Part shown: piece by piece, positions 8,152-16,589 of the stretch
Layout: each line of letters opens with the position of its first letter
Numbering within the stretch: position 1 is the stretch's first letter
Source: JAJDUF01 sp965214295
GTDB lineage: Bacteria > Chloroflexota > UBA11872 > UBA12225 > JAJDUF01
Assembly (NCBI GenBank): GCA_965214295.1
Contig: OZ243944.1
Coordinates: 3,286,001 to 3,350,000 of the forward strand
DNA length: 64,000 bases
Reading direction: 5' to 3'
Position numbers and translations under genes: made by a program
Notes under the pieces: generated by a model
Seen by the model: only the letters and a program-made list of their open reading frames with translations
Databases searched by the model: none
Told to the model about the DNA's origin: nothing

Positions 8152-9207
8152 ATGAGCGCCGTGCCGGAGTCAGCCCCTGATCCAGTTAGAGGCTGGTTGC
8201 CCGCCGTTGCCTCTACTCATGCTGCCAAGGCATATACCTGGACTGAGCGCGGCGTGACGGTGCGCCGGGTGACCGGAGGCTTCAACAACGCGCTGTACTG
8301 CGTCGAGACTGGTGGGCAGCGGTACGCCTGTAAGCTGTGTGTTGCCGATGAGCGCCGGCGGGCGGCGCGCGAGTACGGTGCCTTGCGCTTGCTGCAAGCA
8401 GCCGGCTTGGACATCGCGCCACAGCCGCTCTGGCTGGACGAGAGCTGCTCCGTCCTTCCTTACCCGGTGGTCGTCTATCGCTGGCTGCCCGGTGCGCCGC
8501 TCGATCCACCGCTCACGGCGCAGCAGCTCGCCGCGCTCATCAGCAGTATCCAACACCTGCACGCCCTCCGGCCGGGGGACTTCGAGTACGTTGAGCTATC
8601 CGACGGTTGGTTCCACTGGTTTGACTTCACGCCGTATCTCGACGAGCTTCACGGCTTCCTGGCCAAGTACGGCCCCTGGCTGGTGGCTACCCATCCGGCG
8701 GGACGCGATCTGTACGGGCGGCTCGCTCGGTTGGTGGACGGTTGCGCGGAATTCGTCGCCGCCACCGCCGCGGACCCCGGGCGGGAGAGCGTGCCGCTGT
8801 GCCTATGCCGCGTGGACCAAAACCTGGCGAACGCGGTGTGGAGCGGTGATGGCTGTCTGCGCTGGGTGGATTGGGAATATAGTGGCTGGGGCGACCCGGC
8901 CCTCGATGTGGCCGACTTGCGCTGGCACGCGGCGCTCGCCGGAGCTATGACGCCAGCGCAGCACGCCTGGCTCCGCAACAGCTACCGCCGGCCAGCGGGA
9001 GATGACGACTTTGCGGCACGCCTCATGGTGTGGGACCGTCTCTTGGCGACACGGTGGGCCTTCCTGATCCTGCGCTTGCTCTGGAGTGGGTACTACGGCC
9101 AGGATCGAGTGCGTCTGACCCGGCCTCCCACCGATGTCGTCGCGCTTCGTGCGCGCCTGATCCGGTTCATCGAACGTGCCGAGCCGGTCGTCGCCGGGGG
9201 GCGTTAG
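8152..9207 (+). CDS. Aminoglycoside phosphotransferase (APH)-fold protein
   Basis: A 351-residue kinase-like protein. The ATG at 8152 follows GGAGACCAGGT; the open frame upstream runs through a repeat and is unlikely to be translated. An ATP-lobe start (GVTVRRVTGGFNNALYCVE) and an invariant-lysine-like segment (YACKL) are visible, then the catalytic region CRVDQNLANAVW at about 219 and the metal loop CLRWVDWEYSGWGDPALDVA at about 236. The usual H-G-D-x-x-x-x-N is changed so that arginine replaces histidine, but the catalytic aspartate and asparagine remain. Such proteins phosphorylate small alcohols or antibiotics; the substrate here is unknown. No operon partner. Confidence 0.8.
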   Translation: MSAVPESAPDPVRGWLPAVASTHAAKAYTWTERGVTVRRVTGGFNNALYCVETGGQRYACKLCVADERRRAAREYGALRLLQAAGLDIAPQPLWLDESCSVLPYPVVVYRWLPGAPLDPPLTAQQLAALISSIQHLHALRPGDFEYVELSDGWFHWFDFTPYLDELHGFLAKYGPWLVATHPAGRDLYGRLARLVDGCAEFVAATAADPGRESVPLCLCRVDQNLANAVWSGDGCLRWVDWEYSGWGDPALDVADLRWHAALAGAMTPAQHAWLRNSYRRPAGDDDFAARLMVWDRLLATRWAFLILRLLWSGYYGQDRVRLTRPPTDVVALRARLIRFIERAEPVVAGGR

Positions 9208-9565
9208 CCGCCCGTTATTCCCACCGTCTCGCCGGTCATTGCGCCGAAGAAATGCCCCCCAGTCGTCATTCCGGCGCAAGCGGGAATCGAGGTTCCCCCG
9301 CCCCACTGTAAAATCTATGGTCCATTGCTCATCAGGACCCAGGCTGGCCTTTGCTGCTGCCCTTGCGCCTACGGCTTGAGGTCGCTGAGGTGCAGCCTGA
9401 CTAACAGTCGGTTGACGGGTGGTGTCCCGGCTGCCTAGAGTGAAGAGGGCCGGTGGTGGCCTCTGGTCCCTCTTCCTGCCTCCGGCGGTGCTCTCTCTCC
9501 GTCATGTGGGGAGGGCGCCAGGGGGTGATGATTTAATCGAATGACGAGACGAAAACTCTCCTGGG
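9208..9565. other. 358-bp gene-free gap with one repeat
   Basis: A copy of the dispersed CGTCATTCCGGCGCAAGCGGGAATC palindromic repeat (here in inverse orientation) occupies about 9264-9291. The rest shows no open frame of interest, no RNA gene that I recognise and no clear promoter. Confidence 0.5.
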
Positions 9566-10231
9566 ATGGTGAATGTGACCGATCTACGACGTACCCCGGT
9601 GCAGCTTCCCGGAATGCTGGACTTGAGCAAGGGCCAAGCCCAGCGCCTCCAGGTGCGGGCCTTGGTGCCCGGAGAGGACCTGGCGCGGCTGGTGCCCGAT
9701 GTTGAGGGCCTTGCCATCAGTCTGAGGAATCTCAGCTTTTTCAGCTTTCGGCACTTGCCGGCAGAAACCACGATTGAGCTGCACTTCCTCCGGGACAGTA
9801 GCGCGGCGGACCTGGAGATCCTCGGGGATTTAGTGGCGCTCGAGACTGATGAAGTGCCTTACGAGGGTCGGATAGCGACCCGGTACCACTACACGGTGGT
9901 CTTTGACCGCGGTACCGAGCAGTCGGTGGGCTATGTGCTGGCAGCGTTGCAGGGTCAACCACTGCCTGAGTTGTCACCGAGTGATCCGACGTTCGTGGCG
10001 ACCGGACTGAGGGGGTGGTTCTACCGACTGCGCCGCCGGGTGGGGCGCGAGGCCCAAGGGGGCTTGGTGGTGCAGGGAGTTCTGGTCGTAGCGGCCCTGG
10101 CCTTTTTCGGGCTGCTCGATTGGCTCGGCACTTCCTTGGGCTTGGGTTGGATCGCCGCTGCGCTCGTGGCCCTGGTCATCTCCGTGCCGGTCGTGGCCCT
10201 GGCGGTCTTCGTTTTCCTCTTCCGGGGCTAG
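9566..10231 (+). CDS. Hypothetical protein with C-terminal membrane anchor
   Basis: A 221-residue protein. About 145 residues form a soluble, beta-rich domain with regularly spaced hydrophobic positions (ETTIELHFLRDSS, TRYHYTVVFDRGTEQSVGYV), followed by a basic linker (RLRRRVGRE) and two hydrophobic helices (VVQGVLVVAALAFFGLLDWL and IAAALVALVISVPVVALAVF). This looks like a cytoplasmic domain tethered to the membrane. No family recognised. The start is uncertain because no strong binding site precedes the ATG. The gene stops 12 bases from the convergent sulfurtransferase gene. Confidence 0.65.
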   Translation: MVNVTDLRRTPVQLPGMLDLSKGQAQRLQVRALVPGEDLARLVPDVEGLAISLRNLSFFSFRHLPAETTIELHFLRDSSAADLEILGDLVALETDEVPYEGRIATRYHYTVVFDRGTEQSVGYVLAALQGQPLPELSPSDPTFVATGLRGWFYRLRRRVGREAQGGLVVQGVLVVAALAFFGLLDWLGTSLGLGWIAAALVALVISVPVVALAVFVFLFRG

Positions 10232-10243
10232 GGAGGCGCCTCC

Positions 10244-11170
10244 TCACTGCCCAGTTGCGACCGGCAGTGTCGGGTCCGCGCTCCACTCGGCCCAGGAGCC
10301 GTCGTAGAGCCGGACGCGCTCGTAGCCGAGCAGCTTGAGGGCGAGGAGACCGCTGGCCGCTGCAAACCCGCGACCGCAGTAGGCGATCACCTCACGATCC
10401 GGGGTCACTCCCGCAGCAACGTAGAGCGACGCCAGGTCCTCCGTTGGCAAATATGTCAGCACCTGCTCGGTTGCCAGCAAGCGGTCGCGTTCGGCGGTAG
10501 GCGCCGCTGCCAGGGCGGGGTCCGCATTCGCCAGGTAGGGGAGGTTGACGGCACCGGGGATGTGGCCTGGGCGATCACCCCACAGGTGCCCCTCGCTGCT
10601 GTGGTACTGGTCCGGTGCCAGACAGTCCACGATGGCAACGTTGGGTTGATCGAGCGCCGCGACGACCGTGGCCTTCGTGGCGAGCCAGTCCGGCCGGGGA
10701 CGCGGGGTGAACGTGGCCGGCGGGGGCACCGGTACCTCGGTAGACAAGGCACGGCCCTCCGCGCGCCAGCGGCGCAGGCCGCCGTCGAGTACCCGCACGC
10801 GCGCATGGCCATAGTAAGACAACGCCCACCACAGCCGAGCGGCCGACAAGGGGAGCACCATGTCATCGTAGGCGATGACGAGGGTGCGGTCGCCAACCCC
10901 GAGGCGTGCCATCACCTGCGCGAACGCCACCGGTGACACGAGGCGGTCGGGCACGTCGCTCTGTGGGTCGGCGAGGTCGCGCACCATGCCGACGAAGACG
11001 GCCCCGGGGATATGCCCGGCCAAGTAGCCGGCTTTGTCGTCGGCACTGATCCCGCGACCGGCCGCGTACGTAGCTCGCCAACGGACATCCACCACCCGCA
11101 CGTCGGGATGGTCGAGATGGTCGGCGAGCCAGGCCGTTTGGACGAGGGGGGTGGAATCCGGTGGCTGCAT
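10244..11170 (-). CDS. Sulfurtransferase, tandem rhodanese domains
   Basis: A 308-residue protein of the thiosulfate/3-mercaptopyruvate sulfurtransferase family. The N-terminal inactive rhodanese domain begins with VRVVDVRW and contains YLAGHIPGAVFV; the C-terminal domain carries NVAIVDCLAPDQY, HIPGAVNLPYL and the catalytic cysteine at about 265 in VIAYCGRGFAAASG. The loop CGRGFAA differs from the CGSGVTA typical of 3-mercaptopyruvate enzymes and from CRKGVTA of rhodaneses, so substrate preference is unclear. It acts in the cytoplasm on sulfane sulfur transfer or cyanide detoxification. Single gene, convergent with the membrane-protein gene. Confidence 0.9.
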   Translation of the reverse strand: MQPPDSTPLVQTAWLADHLDHPDVRVVDVRWRATYAAGRGISADDKAGYLAGHIPGAVFVGMVRDLADPQSDVPDRLVSPVAFAQVMARLGVGDRTLVIAYDDMVLPLSAARLWWALSYYGHARVRVLDGGLRRWRAEGRALSTEVPVPPPATFTPRPRPDWLATKATVVAALDQPNVAIVDCLAPDQYHSSEGHLWGDRPGHIPGAVNLPYLANADPALAAAPTAERDRLLATEQVLTYLPTEDLASLYVAAGVTPDREVIAYCGRGFAAASGLLALKLLGYERVRLYDGSWAEWSADPTLPVATGQ

Positions 11171-11303
11171 CGTTGGTGCTTCCCGGCGGCCGTTCGTGCC
11201 GGTACGACACCGAGTATCATACCTACCGGAAGAGTGGGCGGATACCCGCTGCTACAACTGCTGCGCGGTTGCTGAAATTGACTGTGTTGGCTAGGATAAT
11301 TCG

Positions 11304-12212
11304 ATGCTCAAAGCGGTGCCTCGCCCGATTCCTTATCAGGGGAGCAAGCGCAAACTGGCCGCGCGTATTCTGCGTTACTTCCCGGCACGCATCGAGCGTC
11401 TGGTCGAGCCGTTTGCCGGCGCTGCGGCCGTCACGCTGGCGGCAGCAGCGCGAGGTCGCGCGGATCGTTACCTCATCAATGACAGCCTGGTGCCGTTGGC
11501 GGAGCTTTGGCGCCGCATTATCCACCAACCGCAGGAGCTGGCCGCTGCATATGAGTGCTTATGGCGCAGCCAGTTGGACGATCCGGCCGGAGCCTACGAC
11601 ACGATTCGGCGCGAGTTCAACGAGACGGGTGATCCGGACCGGTTCTATTATCTGTTGGCGCGTTGCGTCAAAGCTGCCGTGCGGTTCAATGCCGCCGGGG
11701 CATTCAACCAATCTCCGGACCACCGCCGGCTGGGCGCGCGGCCCCAGGTGATGCAGGCGCATATTTTGGCCGCCTCGGCGCTGCTCCGCGACCGAGTTGA
11801 TGTCCAGGCGGTTTCGTACACGGAAGTATTCAGACACCTGGAGCCGGGAGACTTGCTGTATTTGGATCCTCCATACCAGGGAGTAAGCGGCTCTCGGGAT
11901 CCGCGCTACTTTCAAGGCACTGATCCGGACGAATTTCTCGCCGAGCTGGCCGTGCTGAATACGCGCCGAGTGCCCTATGCGCTGAGTTTTGACGGGCGCT
12001 GTGGTGAGAAGGTGTATGGCCGGGAGCTACCGCAGAGTCTCGACCTCACGCGGCTTGAGCTTATGGTTGGCCGCTCATCGCAGGCCACCCTGCTGGGTCG
12101 CACCGATGTCACTACGGAGTCGCTCTACCTGTCGCCGGCACTGATGGCTCGGACAAAAGTAGTCGCACCGTCCACATCATCGCAGCTTAGTCGCGCCTAT
12201 GGGTCCTCCTAG
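11304..12212 (+). CDS. D12-class N6-adenine DNA methyltransferase (Dam-like)
   Basis: A 302-residue enzyme that transfers a methyl group from S-adenosylmethionine to adenine in DNA. Motif X is PIPYQGSKRKLAARIL near the start, motif I is LVEPFAGAAAVTLAA (about 34-48), and the catalytic motif IV is LYLDPPYQG at about 184. The order X-I-target domain-IV is the alpha (D12/Dam) group. No restriction endonuclease lies beside it, so it may be an orphan methylase. GC content is that of its neighbours, unlike the second adenine methylase in this window at 15630. Confidence 0.9.
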   Translation: MLKAVPRPIPYQGSKRKLAARILRYFPARIERLVEPFAGAAAVTLAAAARGRADRYLINDSLVPLAELWRRIIHQPQELAAAYECLWRSQLDDPAGAYDTIRREFNETGDPDRFYYLLARCVKAAVRFNAAGAFNQSPDHRRLGARPQVMQAHILAASALLRDRVDVQAVSYTEVFRHLEPGDLLYLDPPYQGVSGSRDPRYFQGTDPDEFLAELAVLNTRRVPYALSFDGRCGEKVYGRELPQSLDLTRLELMVGRSSQATLLGRTDVTTESLYLSPALMARTKVVAPSTSSQLSRAYGSS

Positions 12213-12289
12213 TGCAGGCGTAAGCATTTGGTGGGGTTTGTCACCGTAGAAGCTCAATGAGAGCCGGGAGAGCCGGGAGAGCCGGAGCG

Positions 12290-13414
12290 ATGGAGTGGGA
12301 AGCGGTCAGCACGTTCTTGACCACACGAGGGGCCGGATCGTTGGGCATCCTGGCGGTGGCGCTGCTCCTTGCCGGGGGCGTGTGGTGGCTGCGGCGGGCC
12401 GTGCTCCGACTGCTCCGGTCGTCCGATAGCGATAGCTTGCCGCGGCAGGTAGTGACCCGTTTTCTGGATGATATCCGCGGTGCCGTGGCGTTGATCGTCG
12501 TGGTGGGTGGGATCTATCTGGCGCTTGCCAATCTTGCGCTCTGGGCGGCCGACGATCAGCGCCCGGCGAGCTGGTTTGGGGCCGTAGTCCTAGGGCTGGC
12601 GCTCGTCGCGGCGGTACGAGTGACGCGCAGTTTCGTGAGTGTGCTCACGGAGCAGCTGGAGCAACGGGTAGAGACCCCCGAGCAGCTGCGGGTGCTGCAT
12701 ACCATCGTGCCACAGGTGCAGCGGGTATCCGTGGGCATCATTGTGGTCGTCGGCTTGCTGATTATCCTGGAGGAAGTCGGTATCTCGGTGGCCCCGTTGC
12801 TGGCCGGCCTGGGTATCGTCGGCATTGCGGTGGCACTGGCAGCGCAGAACACGCTGGCGAACCTCCTGGCCGGTCTCAGCATCTTTATTGACGGCACCGT
12901 CCGCGTAGGCGATATGGTCGAGCTGGATAGTGGCCAGCGGGGATTTGTCGAGGATGTGGGCTGGCGGACAACCAAGCTGCGTCTGCTGGCGAACAACTTG
13001 CTCATTATCCCCAATGGCAAGCTGGCCGATAGCATCATGACGAACTACCAGCTGCCGAACGATGAGGTGGCGGTATACGTTCCCAATGGTGTCGCCTACG
13101 GCAGCGATCTGGAGCAGGTCGAGCAGGTCACACTGGAGATAGCCAACCGGCTGGTGCGCGATACGCCGGGCGCGGCAACCGACTTCGAGCCGATTATGCG
13201 CTACACCGAGTTTGCCGCTTCCAACATCAACTTCACGGTCATCATGCGGGCCAAGGATTGGCCGACGGGCCGCTTGCTGCAGCATCGCTTTATCAAAGCG
13301 GTCAAGCGGCGCTATGACGAGGTGGGTATCGAGATTTCTTTCCCCGCTCGCAATCTCTATCTACGCGACGATGCCGGGTTGGCGGTGCGGGTAGCCCCAG
13401 AGAGCACGGAGTAA
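12290..13414 (+). CDS. MscS-family mechanosensitive ion channel
   Basis: A 374-residue membrane protein. ATG 12290 follows GGAGCG; the open frame starts 11 codons earlier inside a 9-bp tandem repeat (GAGAGCCGG). There are four N-terminal hydrophobic segments, the last forming the pore helix with the MscS-type alanine/glycine pattern AGLGIVGIAVALAAQNTLANLLAGL (about 170-195, read around its centre), followed by the beta domain signature FIDGTVRVGDMVEL and the downstream IPNGKLADSIMTNY. It releases solutes on osmotic down-shock. Single gene. Confidence 0.9.
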   Translation: MEWEAVSTFLTTRGAGSLGILAVALLLAGGVWWLRRAVLRLLRSSDSDSLPRQVVTRFLDDIRGAVALIVVVGGIYLALANLALWAADDQRPASWFGAVVLGLALVAAVRVTRSFVSVLTEQLEQRVETPEQLRVLHTIVPQVQRVSVGIIVVVGLLIILEEVGISVAPLLAGLGIVGIAVALAAQNTLANLLAGLSIFIDGTVRVGDMVELDSGQRGFVEDVGWRTTKLRLLANNLLIIPNGKLADSIMTNYQLPNDEVAVYVPNGVAYGSDLEQVEQVTLEIANRLVRDTPGAATDFEPIMRYTEFAASNINFTVIMRAKDWPTGRLLQHRFIKAVKRRYDEVGIEISFPARNLYLRDDAGLAVRVAPESTE

Positions 13415-13533
13415 GGCAGGGGGGCTACACTAGGGGGTGGCCGGCGGGAGTATACGCCCTCCTGATCGAGGGAGGTAATCGTGCCAAGGTGTTGCTCACC
13501 CCGCTCGCTACCAGCCGTTGTCGAGGTGTCACG

Positions 13534-14820
13534 ATGAACTCCCCAAGTAGCGCTGCCCTTGCTCGCCCGGCGGTGACGCTGCGCTGTACGTCGTGCGGTG
13601 CGACCTATGCGGATACCGAGCCGCGCTGGGCGTGCGTTGCCCCGGCCGCGCTGGGCACCCCTGGTCAAGCCGGGGGCCGGCGTGCTTGTGGTGGTGTGCT
13701 CACCGTAGACTACGCATGGCCCGCCGTAGCTCTCGCGGATCGGGAGGCGGCGCTGGAGCAAGGGCGCCAGGGCGCGGGCCTCTGGCGCTACGCACCCTTC
13801 TTGCCCTCGACCGCTGCCCCGGTAACGCTTGGTGAAGGCGACACGCCACTCATCCCTTTGCCGCGCTGGGGAGCGCGCCACGGTCTGCACCGGGTCTATG
13901 CCAAGCTGGAGTACGTCTCGCCTACCGGCTCGTTCAAGGATCGCGGCGCCGCGGCGGTGGTGGCGAAAGCTGCCGAATGGGGGATCGGCCGGATAGTCGA
14001 GGATTCGTCCGGCAATGCCGGCGCGGCTATCGCCGCGTACAGCGCGCGGGCCGGTATTGCCTGCGACATATTTGTCCCGGCCGCAGCCCCGACAGCCAAA
14101 GTGCGCTCCATCGAGCGCACCGGCGCGAACGTGCGGCGTATCGAGGGCACACGTGCCGATGTCACCGCGGCCGCGCTGGCCGCGGTCGGGGATGGTGACG
14201 ACGCCAGGTCTGCACCACCGCATTCCCAGGGGCTGTGCCGCCCCGGCGCGTCAGGGGCGAGCTACTACGCCGCGCACAACCTCAATCCCTACTTCACCGA
14301 AGGGATGAAGACCGCGGCATACGAGGTGCTGAGGGCTTTTGACTATCAAGCGCCGGACCATGTGATCCTGCCGGTCGGTGGTGGCTCGCTGTTCGTCGGG
14401 CTATGGCGCGGCTGCCAGGAATGGCGATCATGGGGCTGGGTGCAGTCCTCTCCGCGCATGCACGTGGCCCAGTCCACCGGCTGCGCGCCGCTCGTGACGG
14501 CCTACCAACAGGGCTGCGACGCGCCGGTGCCGGTTGACCGCCAGTCGACAGTGGCCGGGGGGATCGAGGTGGTGGCGCCGCCTCGCGGCCGTCACATCCT
14601 CGGCATCCTGCGCGCGAGCAACGGGAGTGCCGTCGCTGTGGACGACGCGGCCATCCTCGCCCATCGCACTCTGCTGGCGACGCTCGAAGGATTGGATGTC
14701 GAGCCGACGGCGGCCGTGCCGCTCGCCGGCCTCGCCGTGCTGGCCGGCGAGGGGATCGTCGGCCCCGACGAAACGGTGGTCGCGTGCCTCACCGGCAGCG
14801 GCCTCAAGGACCCCGCCTGA
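13534..14820 (+). CDS. Threonine synthase-like PLP-dependent enzyme
   Basis: A 428-residue fold-type II PLP enzyme. ATG 13534 has GAGGTG six bases upstream, better than the frame start at 13489. The N-terminal region has a zinc-ribbon-like set of cysteines (LRCTSCGATY, RWACVAP, RACGG) usual in threonine synthases. The Schiff-base lysine lies in TGSFKDRGA (about 135), the phosphate-binding elements in SSGNAGAAIAAY and LPVGGGSLFVGL. A substrate loop after VTAAALAAVGDG looks longer than usual. Reaction inferred: O-phosphohomoserine to threonine. No hom or thrB gene adjoins it, so another PLP lyase role cannot be excluded. Confidence 0.85.
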   Translation: MNSPSSAALARPAVTLRCTSCGATYADTEPRWACVAPAALGTPGQAGGRRACGGVLTVDYAWPAVALADREAALEQGRQGAGLWRYAPFLPSTAAPVTLGEGDTPLIPLPRWGARHGLHRVYAKLEYVSPTGSFKDRGAAAVVAKAAEWGIGRIVEDSSGNAGAAIAAYSARAGIACDIFVPAAAPTAKVRSIERTGANVRRIEGTRADVTAAALAAVGDGDDARSAPPHSQGLCRPGASGASYYAAHNLNPYFTEGMKTAAYEVLRAFDYQAPDHVILPVGGGSLFVGLWRGCQEWRSWGWVQSSPRMHVAQSTGCAPLVTAYQQGCDAPVPVDRQSTVAGGIEVVAPPRGRHILGILRASNGSAVAVDDAAILAHRTLLATLEGLDVEPTAAVPLAGLAVLAGEGIVGPDETVVACLTGSGLKDPA

Positions 14821-14849
14821 CGACGGCGGATGTTGCCGAACAGAGGGCG

Positions 14850-15056
14850 CTAGCTACCCGTTGCCAGCTCCTCGACCCAACCTCTGACAATCTGCGGCAG
14901 CCGTTCGACAACCTCGTACCCGAATAGGACTTCGTCTAAGTCATAGACCTTGATCTTCTTGGTGCGCCTGGCTGTGTAGCCGAGTTTTTCGCTAATGCTG
15001 CGGACGTTTGCCCAGAATCGCTTATCAAGCTGAGTGAATCTGCGGTCTGGTTTCAA
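14850..15056 (-). CDS. Small protein beside XRE regulator; unknown
   Basis: A 68-residue protein (RRFTQLDKRFWANVRSISE ... KVYDLDEVLFGYEVVERLP) whose ATG overlaps the XRE gene stop (ATGA), so the two are translationally coupled. I do not recognise it. It could be an antitoxin/toxin partner, or the N-terminal part of a truncated restriction endonuclease, since an adenine methylase is divergently placed 0.6 kb away. The frame ends only 30 bases from the convergent threonine-synthase-like gene, leaving no room for more coding sequence. Confidence 0.6.
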   Translation of the reverse strand: MKPDRRFTQLDKRFWANVRSISEKLGYTARRTKKIKVYDLDEVLFGYEVVERLPQIVRGWVEELATGS

Positions 15057-15307
15057 GTATCGTCTCCCGTCAAGAGCCGCTCCAAACGCTTAGTAAAGGC
15101 AGTGAGTGATACATCCATTGCCATACATACTTGGCGTAGCTCAAGCACATCCAGGCGGCGGTCTCCTATCTCATACTTGCTTACAAAGGACTGTGGCTGG
15201 CCGAGACGGATTGCGATGTCTTGCTGGCGCAGCCCTGCTTCCATGCGTAGCTGCCGCAGGAGCTTGCGAAGGACCGGCTGCTGTCTGCGGCGAGCTTTCT
15301 GATCCAT
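15053..15307 (-). CDS. XRE-family HTH regulator (C-protein-like size)
   Basis: An 84-residue protein with one helix-turn-helix: LRMEAGLRQQDIAIRLGQPQSFVSKYEIGDRRLDVLELRQV, of the Cro/C1 type, and a short C-terminal tail. Its length fits controller proteins of restriction-modification systems and small antitoxins. It overlaps the downstream 68-residue gene by four bases and is divergent from the adenine methylase at 15630; a perfect 19-bp palindrome at 15513-15531 in the space between is the obvious candidate operator. Role inferred: timing of methylase expression or autoregulation. Confidence 0.8.
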   Translation of the reverse strand: MDQKARRRQQPVLRKLLRQLRMEAGLRQQDIAIRLGQPQSFVSKYEIGDRRLDVLELRQVCMAMDVSLTAFTKRLERLLTGDDT

Positions 15308-15512
15308 CGGACTCGTTGAGTTAGTGTGGATGCGGGTGCCGAGAGCGGTGAGTGACGTCGTTGCCGCTGACCGGTCTACACAAGGACTCTACGCATACTT
15401 GCCCCATATCCCAATTTCGGATGCAATGACGTATCGTCGGTATCGGGATATTCTTAGCGCTGATGTGTTCCTTTCGGTGCGGCCCTGAAGTCGGCGGCAG
15501 GATTGCGGTAAT

Positions 15513-15531
15513 GCATATCAATGTGATATGC
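15513..15531. promoter_or_regulatory. Perfect palindrome GCATATCA-atg-TGATATGC, candidate operator
   Basis: Two perfect 8-bp arms flank a 3-bp centre, 98 bases upstream of the methylase ATG and 206 bases from the XRE start. A possible -10 box TATGAT lies at 15562-15567, so a protein bound here would sit just above that promoter. A second dispersed pair, ATATCCC at 15406-15412 and GGGATAT at 15445-15451, lies nearer the XRE gene. Confidence 0.5.
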
Positions 15532-15629
15532 TGGTCGACCGTCGGGAGTGAATCTTAGAAATATGATGCTCCTGCCCTGATCACGGATAGGGAACCGGCC
15601 CGTGAGAGGACGAGAAACCGAGGCTTGGG

Positions 15630-16535
15630 ATGACAGTCAGACAGTTGAGCTTGCTTGATGGTAGTCCGCGCGTGCGGAGTGTCGGATATGGCAGAACTCC
15701 GCCGTTCAAGCTCCAGCTCCTCAAGTGGATTGGGAATAAGCAGCGCTTTGCTCACGAGATCATTGACTATTTTCCGGAAAATTTCGGTACCTACTATGAG
15801 CCTTTCCTGGGCAGTGGTGCAGTCCTGGGCACTCTCATGCCAGCTAACGGTATTGCAGCTGACATTCTCCCGCCACTCATGGATATTTGGCAGACACTTG
15901 CCGCCGATCCGGACATGCTCAACCGGTGGTACTCCGAGAGGTGGCAACAATTCATGGCCGGCGACCGACGAGAGGTCTACGAGCAGATCAAGGCTAGGTA
16001 TAACGCTGCACCCAATGCGGCGGACTTGCTCTTTCTGTCGCGTTCCTGCTACGGCGGCGTTGTACGATTCAGACAGCGGGATGGCTATATGAGTACGCCC
16101 TGTGGAGTGCATAATCCGATCCATCCAGGAGCCTTTGCCAAGAGAGTGACAGTTTGGCACCGAAGGACGGAGCATACGGTATTTCTGAATGCTGAGTTCG
16201 AATCTGTGATGGATAGAGCCTGTGCGGGGGGCCTGATCTATTGTGACCCGCCCTATACTGAGAATCAAAGCATCTTGTATGGAGCACAGTCTTTCCGTCT
16301 TGAGCGCTTATTTGACGCCATTCGGAGATGTAAGGATCACAGTGTATCTGTCGCACTGAGCATTGACGGTACGAAGAGGTCCGGCACATATTTATGCCAA
16401 GTGCCAATACCTGACGGGTTATTTGAGCGTGAAATCTTGGTCAACTGCGGCCCGTCAATGTTACGTCGCTTCCAAATGGCTGGGGCTACTCTTGAGAAAG
16501 AGATGGTTGCCGACCGTCTCCTACTGACGTACTAA
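15630..16535 (+). CDS. D12-class N6-adenine DNA methyltransferase, low-GC island
   Basis: A 301-residue adenine methylase: motif X LLKWIGNKQRFAHEII (about 30-45), motif I YEPFLGSGAVLGTL (about 56-69), and motif IV IYCDPPYTENQ (about 206). The DNA is visibly richer in A/T than the flanking genes (many codons ending A/T), which suggests recent acquisition. It is only weakly like the Dam-type gene at 11304 in sequence. With the divergent XRE protein and small coupled gene it resembles a controller-regulated restriction-modification locus in which the nuclease is absent or unrecognised. Confidence 0.9.
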   Translation: MTVRQLSLLDGSPRVRSVGYGRTPPFKLQLLKWIGNKQRFAHEIIDYFPENFGTYYEPFLGSGAVLGTLMPANGIAADILPPLMDIWQTLAADPDMLNRWYSERWQQFMAGDRREVYEQIKARYNAAPNAADLLFLSRSCYGGVVRFRQRDGYMSTPCGVHNPIHPGAFAKRVTVWHRRTEHTVFLNAEFESVMDRACAGGLIYCDPPYTENQSILYGAQSFRLERLFDAIRRCKDHSVSVALSIDGTKRSGTYLCQVPIPDGLFEREILVNCGPSMLRRFQMAGATLEKEMVADRLLLTY

Positions 16536-16589
16536 TTCGATGCGAAGGAGAAGCGCTAAGTTGCGAGGCCTTCTGGCACTGAGGGGGTG

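Noticed and set aside
15321..15521. 66-codon minus-strand frame between XRE and methylase
   Set aside because: No binding site, no domain, and it covers the proposed operator; regarded as chance.
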